Source of the DNA: Actinomycetota bacterium | GTDB taxonomy: Bacteria; Actinomycetota; Actinomycetes; Streptosporangiales; Streptosporangiaceae | Length of the DNA stretch: 23,433 nucleotides | Direction of reading: 5' to 3' | Assembly: GCA_003140115.1 (NCBI GenBank) | Contig: PLIQ01000294.1 | Coordinates: forward strand, 12,620 to 36,052 | Shown here: piece after piece, positions 15,957-23,433 of the stretch | Numbering within the stretch: position 1 is the stretch's first letter | Layout of the letters: each line of letters opens with the position of its first letter | Translations under genes and position numbers: made by a program | Notes under the pieces: model-generated | What the model saw: the letters and a program-made list of their open reading frames with translations, nothing else | Told to the model about the DNA's origin: nothing | The model's database searches: none

Positions 15957-17138
15957 ATGATGAGCAAGGTGAACAACAGGCCGTTCCTCAACCGCCGCCT
16001 CGAAGGCCTCGGCACGACGATCTTCGCCGAGATGTCCGCCCGCGCGGTGGCGACCGGATCGATCAACCTGGGCCAGGGCTTCCCCGACCGCGACGGCCCG
16101 CCCGAGATCGCCCAGGCCGCCGCCGACGCGATACTCCAGGGCCGCGGCAACCAGTACCCGCCCGGTACCGGCATCCCCGAGCTCCGCCACGCGATCACCA
16201 ACCACGCGCGGCGCTTCTACGGCCTGGGCTACGACCCGGACACCGAGGTCCTGGTCACCGCGGGAGCCACCGAGGCCGTCGCCGCCGCCATGCTCGCCCT
16301 GGTCGAGCCGGGCGACGAGGTGATCGCGTTCGAGCCCTACTACGACTCCTACGCCGCGAACATCGCCATGGCCGGCGGCATCCGGGTCCCGGTCACGCTG
16401 CGCCCCCCCGATTTCCGCCCCGACCTCGTCGAACTAGCCAAGGCCATCACCCCCCGCACTCGCCTCATCCTGCTCAACAGCCCGCACAACCCCACGGGCT
16501 CGGTCTTCACCCGCGACGAACTGGCCGCGATCGCGGCCCTCGCGGTCGAAAACGACCTGCTCGTGGTCACCGACGAGGTCTACGAGCACCTGGTCTTTGA
16601 CGGCGAGCACGTCCCGATCGCGGCGTTCCCCGGCATGCGCGAGCGGACCGTGCGCATCAGTTCGGCGGGCAAGACGTTCTCCTTCACCGGCTGGAAGATC
16701 GGCTGGGTCATGGCCAGCCCCGAGCTGGTCACCGCGGTCAAGACGGCCAAGCAGTTCCTCACCTTCGTCAGCGGCGGTCCGTTCCAGTACGCGATCGCGC
16801 AGGCCCTGGCCCTGCCCGACACGTACTACACGACCCTGCGCCAGGACCTGCAGGCCCAGCGCGACCTGCTCACCCGCGGCCTGGCCGACCTCGGCTTCGA
16901 GGTCTACCCGCCGCAGGGCACGTACTTCGTCACCACCGACATCAGGCCCCTGGGCGAGCCCGACGGCCTGGCCTTCTGCCGCGCCCTGCCCGACCGCGCC
17001 GGCGTGGTCGCCATCCCGTCCGCCGTCTTCTACGACGACCAGGAGGGGGCCCGCACCCAGGTCCGGTTCGCCTTCTGCAAACGCCCGGAGGTCCTGACCG
17101 AGGCGCTCCGCAGGCTCGCACGGATGACCCGGAGCTGA
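15957..17138 (+). CDS. Class I pyridoxal-phosphate aminotransferase (DapC / kynurenine-aminotransferase-like)
   Basis: This 393-residue fold-type I aminotransferase has the motifs INLGQGFPD near the start, NQYPPGTGIPELR, VTAGATEA (phosphate binding), NSPHNPTG, DEVYEHLVFD and SSAGKTFSFTGWKIGW, with Lys239 as the Schiff-base lysine. The conserved arginine near the C-terminus is in VRFAFCK. Actinobacterial relatives are annotated N-succinyldiaminopimelate aminotransferase (DapC) or kynurenine/glutamine transaminase-like, and sequence alone does not choose between lysine biosynthesis and a glutamine-transaminase role with the neighbouring amidase. The ATG at 15957 is followed directly by a second ATG. 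No Shine-Dalgarno sequence is evident, so it may be leaderless. It is followed by a hairpin. Confidence 0.92.
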   Translation: MMSKVNNRPFLNRRLEGLGTTIFAEMSARAVATGSINLGQGFPDRDGPPEIAQAAADAILQGRGNQYPPGTGIPELRHAITNHARRFYGLGYDPDTEVLVTAGATEAVAAAMLALVEPGDEVIAFEPYYDSYAANIAMAGGIRVPVTLRPPDFRPDLVELAKAITPRTRLILLNSPHNPTGSVFTRDELAAIAALAVENDLLVVTDEVYEHLVFDGEHVPIAAFPGMRERTVRISSAGKTFSFTGWKIGWVMASPELVTAVKTAKQFLTFVSGGPFQYAIAQALALPDTYYTTLRQDLQAQRDLLTRGLADLGFEVYPPQGTYFVTTDIRPLGEPDGLAFCRALPDRAGVVAIPSAVFYDDQEGARTQVRFAFCKRPEVLTEALRRLARMTRS

Positions 17139-17146
17139 TCAGCCAC

Positions 17147-17178
17147 GGCCGTTCGCCCAATTTTTATGCCGAACGGCC
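17147..17178. terminator. Hairpin after the aminotransferase gene
   Basis: GGCCGTTCG (17147-17155) pairs perfectly with CGAACGGCC (17170-17178), giving a 9-bp stem. The 14-nt loop contains five consecutive T. It begins 8 bp after the stop codon and precedes the histidine kinase operon. The T-run is in the loop rather than behind the stem, so this is not a textbook intrinsic terminator, but position supports the role. Confidence 0.6.
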
Positions 17179-17276
17179 CTGGCCGCCCGCTCCCCGTCCC
17201 CCTCCCGCCCGCCCGGGGTGAGGCGCGATAGGGGGCTCAGGCCTACCCCGATCCGGGGGCCAGGCCCATGGCGGCG

Positions 17277-17290
17277 CCCCGGCGCCGGGG
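17277..17290. promoter_or_regulatory. 14-bp GC palindrome upstream of the kinase gene
   Basis: CCCCGGCGCCGGGG is perfectly self-complementary and lies 17 bp ahead of the ribosome site of the kinase gene. It could be an operator or an mRNA hairpin near the start. In DNA this GC-rich, chance is also possible. Confidence 0.25.
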
Positions 17291-17307
17291 TCAGGATGGG
17301 GGCAGGG

Positions 17308-17316
17308 AAGGAGGTG
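17308..17316 (+). promoter_or_regulatory. Strong ribosome binding site of the histidine kinase gene
   Basis: AAGGAGGTG is a near-perfect anti-16S match, six bases before the ATG at 17323. It fixes the start against an in-frame ATG at 17218 whose 35 extra residues are Arg/Pro-rich and unlike a membrane-protein N-terminus. Confidence 0.8.
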
Positions 17317-17322
17317 GCAGCC

Positions 17323-21152
<3,830 letters not shown>

Positions 21153-21156
<4 letters not shown>

Positions 21157-21872
21157 GGCTGCCCCGGCTTGACCGCGTAGACCACCAGGCTCTTCCCGAT
21201 CACCGGATTCAGCGCCTGCTCGGCCAGCCGGGTAGCGGCCGGCTTGCGCATGATGTCCCAGACCAGCATCCGGTGGTACGCGCTGACCAGCGGGTGCTTG
21301 TCGTCGTGCACCCCGACCGCGCACTTCAGCCACCAGTACGGGGAGTGCAGGCCGTGCGCGTAGTGGTGCCATCCGACGTTCAGCCCGGCCCGGGCCAGCT
21401 TGGCCTCCAGCTCGACCCGGGTGTAGATGCGCACGTGCCCCCCGGGGACCTCGTGGTACTCAGTGGACAGGGCCCAGCAGATCCGTTCCGGCAGCCAGCT
21501 CGGCACCGTGATCGCGGCCAGCCCGCCCGGGCGCAGCACCCGCGCGAGCTCGTTCATCGCGCGCTGGTCGTCCAGGACGTGCTCGAGGACCTCGGCCGCG
21601 ATCACCCGGTCGAACACCCCGTCGGCGAATGGCATCACGGTGGCGTCCCCCGAGACGGCCGTCGCACCGGCCTGCGGGCCCGCCTCGCCGGCCTCGCGCA
21701 TCGCGGCGAACATGCCCCGTACGGGTGCGAGTTCGCTGGGATCCAGGTCGAACGCGACCACGTTCCCGCCGTGCCGGTACACCTCGAACGCGTGCCGCCC
21801 GCCCCCGCAGCCCAGGTCGAGCACCCGCTGCCCGGGTCGGACGGGGAACTTGCCGAAGTCGACGGTCAGCAC
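21153..21872 (-). CDS. Class I SAM-dependent methyltransferase (Methyltransf_11-like)
   Basis: This 239-residue enzyme has motif I VLDLGCGGGRHAFE (about residues 17-30), acidic VVAFDLDPSE, motif II GDATVMPFADGVFDRVIAAEVLEHV and motif III LRPGGLAAITVP. A C-terminal region with WHHYAHGLHSPYWWLKC may bind substrate. I prefer the GTG at 21870-21872 (MLTVDFGKF), because homologues I recall begin there and GGGGACGG precedes it. The ATG at 21899 would add nine residues and overlap the glycosyltransferase by 34 bases. It lies between the glycosyltransferase and the toroid gene and overlaps both, so the three products are probably made together. The substrate is unknown. Confidence 0.88.
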
Positions 21873-23149
21873 GCGGCCGTCCCCAGCGCCTCCCGGCATA
21901 GCAGTGTCTGCCGGGACCGCATTGCCTCCCGGTACTGCGCCGCGGTGGCCTGCGCCACCGCCGGCCAGGCGAACCGCTCGCCGACCCGGCGCAGGGCCCG
22001 TTCCGCCAGCGCGGCGCGTTCGGCCGGAGAATCGTGCAGCCGCCGCAGCACGGCCGCGAGCTCCTCGCTGTCGCCCGGCGGTACCAGGACGGCCGCGTCC
22101 CCGGTTACCTCGGGCAGCGCTCCTGACCGGCTAGCCACCAGCGGGGTGCCCGAGGCCATGTGCTCGACGGCGGGCAGCGAGAACCCCTCGTACAGCGAGG
22201 GCACAACGGCGACCTCCGCGCTGGCCAGCAGGGCGGAGAACGCCTCGTCGTCCAGCCCGTGGGTGAACGTGACCCGGTCGGCCAGGTCCAGCTGGCCGAC
22301 CAGCCGCTCGGTGGCGGGCGCCGGCCGGCCGACGATGACCAGGTGCGCGTCCCGGTCGGTCACCAGCTTGGCCACCGCCTGCAGCAGGGTGGCGGTGCCC
22401 TTCATCGCCGAGTCGGCGCTGGCCACCGCGACGATCCGGCCCGGCACCCGCGCGGCCTGCCGCGGCCGGAACACCCGGGTGTCGACGCCGAGCGGGATGA
22501 TCCGTACGCGTTCCGGCGGGACCTTGAAGTCGCGGCAGATGTCGCGCTGGGACGAGGCCGACACGGTGATCAGCGGGCCCGACCGGGCGAGGTGGCGTGC
22601 CACCCTGGCCTGCATCCGGACGAACCCGTACCAGCGCCGCCGGGAGAGCCGGCCGAGCGGGCCCAGGGCGGCCAGTTCGATGCGCCGGTCCACGCTGATC
22701 GGATGGTGGATGCTGGCCACCAGCGGCAGCCCGAGCCGCCCGAGGCCGAGCAGCCCGTAGCCGAGCCCCTGGTTGTCGTGCACGACGTCGAAGTCCCCGG
22801 CGCGCGCGGCCAGCACCCGGCGGGCCCTGATGCTGAACGTCAGCGGCTCGGGGAACGCGCCGCCCCACATCATGGCCGTCTCCAGCACGTCGGCCCAGTC
22901 CCGGTACTCACCCCAGCGCGGCGTCCGGAACGGGTCGCTATCCCGGTACAGGTCCAGGCTAGGGACCGGAGTCAGCCGCGGGCCGGGATCCAGCTCGGGA
23001 TACGGCTGGCCGGAGAACACCTCGACCTGGTGCCCGAGCGCGTCGAGTTCCCGGCTCAGGTGGCGGACGTAGACCCCCTGGCCGCCGCAGTACGGCTTGC
23101 TGCGATAGGAGAGCAGCGCGATCCGGAGCGGGCGATCCGGGGTAACCAC
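21866..23149 (-). CDS. GT4-family glycosyltransferase
   Basis: This 427-residue protein has a GT-B fold. The N-terminal domain starts RIALLSYRSKPYCGGQGVYVRHL, a glycine-rich acceptor/nucleotide loop, and contains DVVHDNQGLGYG and SIHHPISVD. The C-terminal domain has IIPLGVDTRVF, the donor-binding segments AVASADSAMKG and VVPSLYEGFSLPAVEHMASG, the last being the conserved E-x7-E region of GT4 retaining enzymes. It should transfer a sugar from an NDP- or GDP-sugar to an unknown acceptor. It is cytoplasmic or peripherally membrane-bound. The start is a GTG at 23147-23149 with no strong ribosome site. It is the first gene of the minus-strand operon, with TATGAT about 55 bases upstream. Confidence 0.92.
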   Translation of the reverse strand: MVTPDRPLRIALLSYRSKPYCGGQGVYVRHLSRELDALGHQVEVFSGQPYPELDPGPRLTPVPSLDLYRDSDPFRTPRWGEYRDWADVLETAMMWGGAFPEPLTFSIRARRVLAARAGDFDVVHDNQGLGYGLLGLGRLGLPLVASIHHPISVDRRIELAALGPLGRLSRRRWYGFVRMQARVARHLARSGPLITVSASSQRDICRDFKVPPERVRIIPLGVDTRVFRPRQAARVPGRIVAVASADSAMKGTATLLQAVAKLVTDRDAHLVIVGRPAPATERLVGQLDLADRVTFTHGLDDEAFSALLASAEVAVVPSLYEGFSLPAVEHMASGTPLVASRSGALPEVTGDAAVLVPPGDSEELAAVLRRLHDSPAERAALAERALRRVGERFAWPAVAQATAAQYREAMRSRQTLLCREALGTAAC

Positions 23150-23433
23150 GGGCTGCTGTTACACGAGGGCCTGGCCCCGATGCTGGCACCGAACACCGTG
23201 AAATCATACGGGCACGTCACCGGCTCCCCGCATGCGATGCCGGAACACAGGCCACTCGCGTTCACCCCGAGCCTGGTTGGACGGCCAGCCAGACGGCAGC
23301 GAGCCCGTACCGACCGGACTTGCACCGCGACCTGCGTGCCCGCCGGGGGACCTGTCCGGCAGCACACCCGTCCGGCAGCCCCTGACGGCCTTCGCCGTCA
23401 CTCTGCAGTTCTGCGTCAGTCTAGTTAACTCAA
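23150..23433. other. 284-bp non-coding stretch at the right edge with a hairpin
   Basis: I see no supportable gene. Short frames on both strands are Arg/Pro/Thr-rich shadows. The stretch holds the -10 candidate above, a near-direct repeat GTCCGGCAG (23354-23362 and 23370-23378), and a perfect 7-bp stem TGACGGC/GCCGTCA with a CTTC loop (23383-23400), which could end a transcript arriving from the right or left. Confidence 0.5.
23203..23208 (-). promoter_or_regulatory. Candidate -10 box (TATGAT) for the glycosyltransferase operon
   Basis: TATGAT on the minus strand is one base from the consensus and stands out in GC-rich surroundings. Transcription would begin near 23196, 47 nt before the GTG. 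No matching -35 box is present at 16-18 bases, so an activator may be required. Confidence 0.4.

Noticed and set aside
17147..17178. Hairpin considered as an attachment or recombination site.
   Set aside because: No integrase, transposase, tRNA or duplicated flank is nearby. A role at the end of the aminotransferase transcript is simpler.
17218..17322. Longer start for the histidine kinase at 17218.
   Set aside because: The added 35 residues are Arg/Pro-rich, span a GC palindrome and have no ribosome site. AAGGAGGTG points clearly to ATG 17323.
23299..23345. Minus-strand GGTGCAAGTCCGG-like stretch, reminiscent of a cobalamin riboswitch box.
   Set aside because: The rest of the conserved core that should flank it (GGGAA upstream, the CCCGC-ACUG segment and the closing AGCCAGA box on the same strand) is missing or on the wrong strand, and the downstream gene is not a B12 gene. 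A covariance-model search would settle it.
23180..23426. Possible 82-codon plus-strand small gene starting ATG 23180.
   Set aside because: Arg/Thr/Pro-rich composition, no ribosome site, and it overlaps the candidate promoter of the divergent glycosyltransferase.

Overview
The window is high-GC DNA with strong G/C third positions, closely packed operons, GTG and TTG starts and 1-4 base start/stop overlaps. Together with the fused 2-oxoglutarate decarboxylase (Kgd type), its DUF6104 partner and the PadR/DUF4097 pair, this points to an actinobacterium. I cannot name a genus. There are 17 genes: 16 are complete and one (PadR) runs off the left edge. I see no rRNA, tRNA, insertion sequence, phage gene or CRISPR array.

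Positions 1-1650 (minus strand) hold a DUF4097 beta-repeat gene followed by a translationally coupled PadR regulator. A promoter precedes them with two copies of a CGATATATCG-like site, one over the -10 box and one just upstream of the -35 box, which suggests autoregulation. Positions 1784-7218 (minus) are a complete branched-chain amino-acid-type ABC importer operon in the order livK, livH, livM, livG, livF, ending with a small two-helix membrane protein. A 12-bp hairpin separates the binding-protein gene from the permease genes. The 472-bp gap in front of livK carries the best promoter candidate and implies a leader of about 350 nt.

Positions 7691-11652 (minus) encode the large TCA-cycle enzyme Kgd (E2 and E1 domains in one chain, with a repeat-coded Ala/Pro linker) and the 59-aa DUF6104 protein, coupled through a TGATG overlap. 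A perfect 12-bp palindrome lies just upstream of kgd. Divergently, 11922-15116 encodes a large single-pass membrane protein with an outer domain of about eleven Asp-box (BNR) repeats. Its stop codon lies inside the 3' end of a convergent nitrilase-family gene (15102-15932). That gene diverges from a class I aminotransferase (DapC-like, 15957-17138) with only 24 bp between the two starts.

Positions 17323-20152 (plus) form a tight operon: a multi-pass sensor histidine kinase, a NarL-type response regulator and a class I methyltransferase. It meets, stop codon to stop codon, a minus-strand operon (23149-20149) of a GT4 glycosyltransferase, a second methyltransferase and a squalene-cyclase/prenyltransferase-like alpha/alpha-toroid protein. 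Two methyltransferases, one glycosyltransferase and one toroid enzyme beside a two-component system look like a small, possibly undescribed modification or biosynthetic pathway. This is the most interesting part of the window, but its substrate cannot be read from the sequence.
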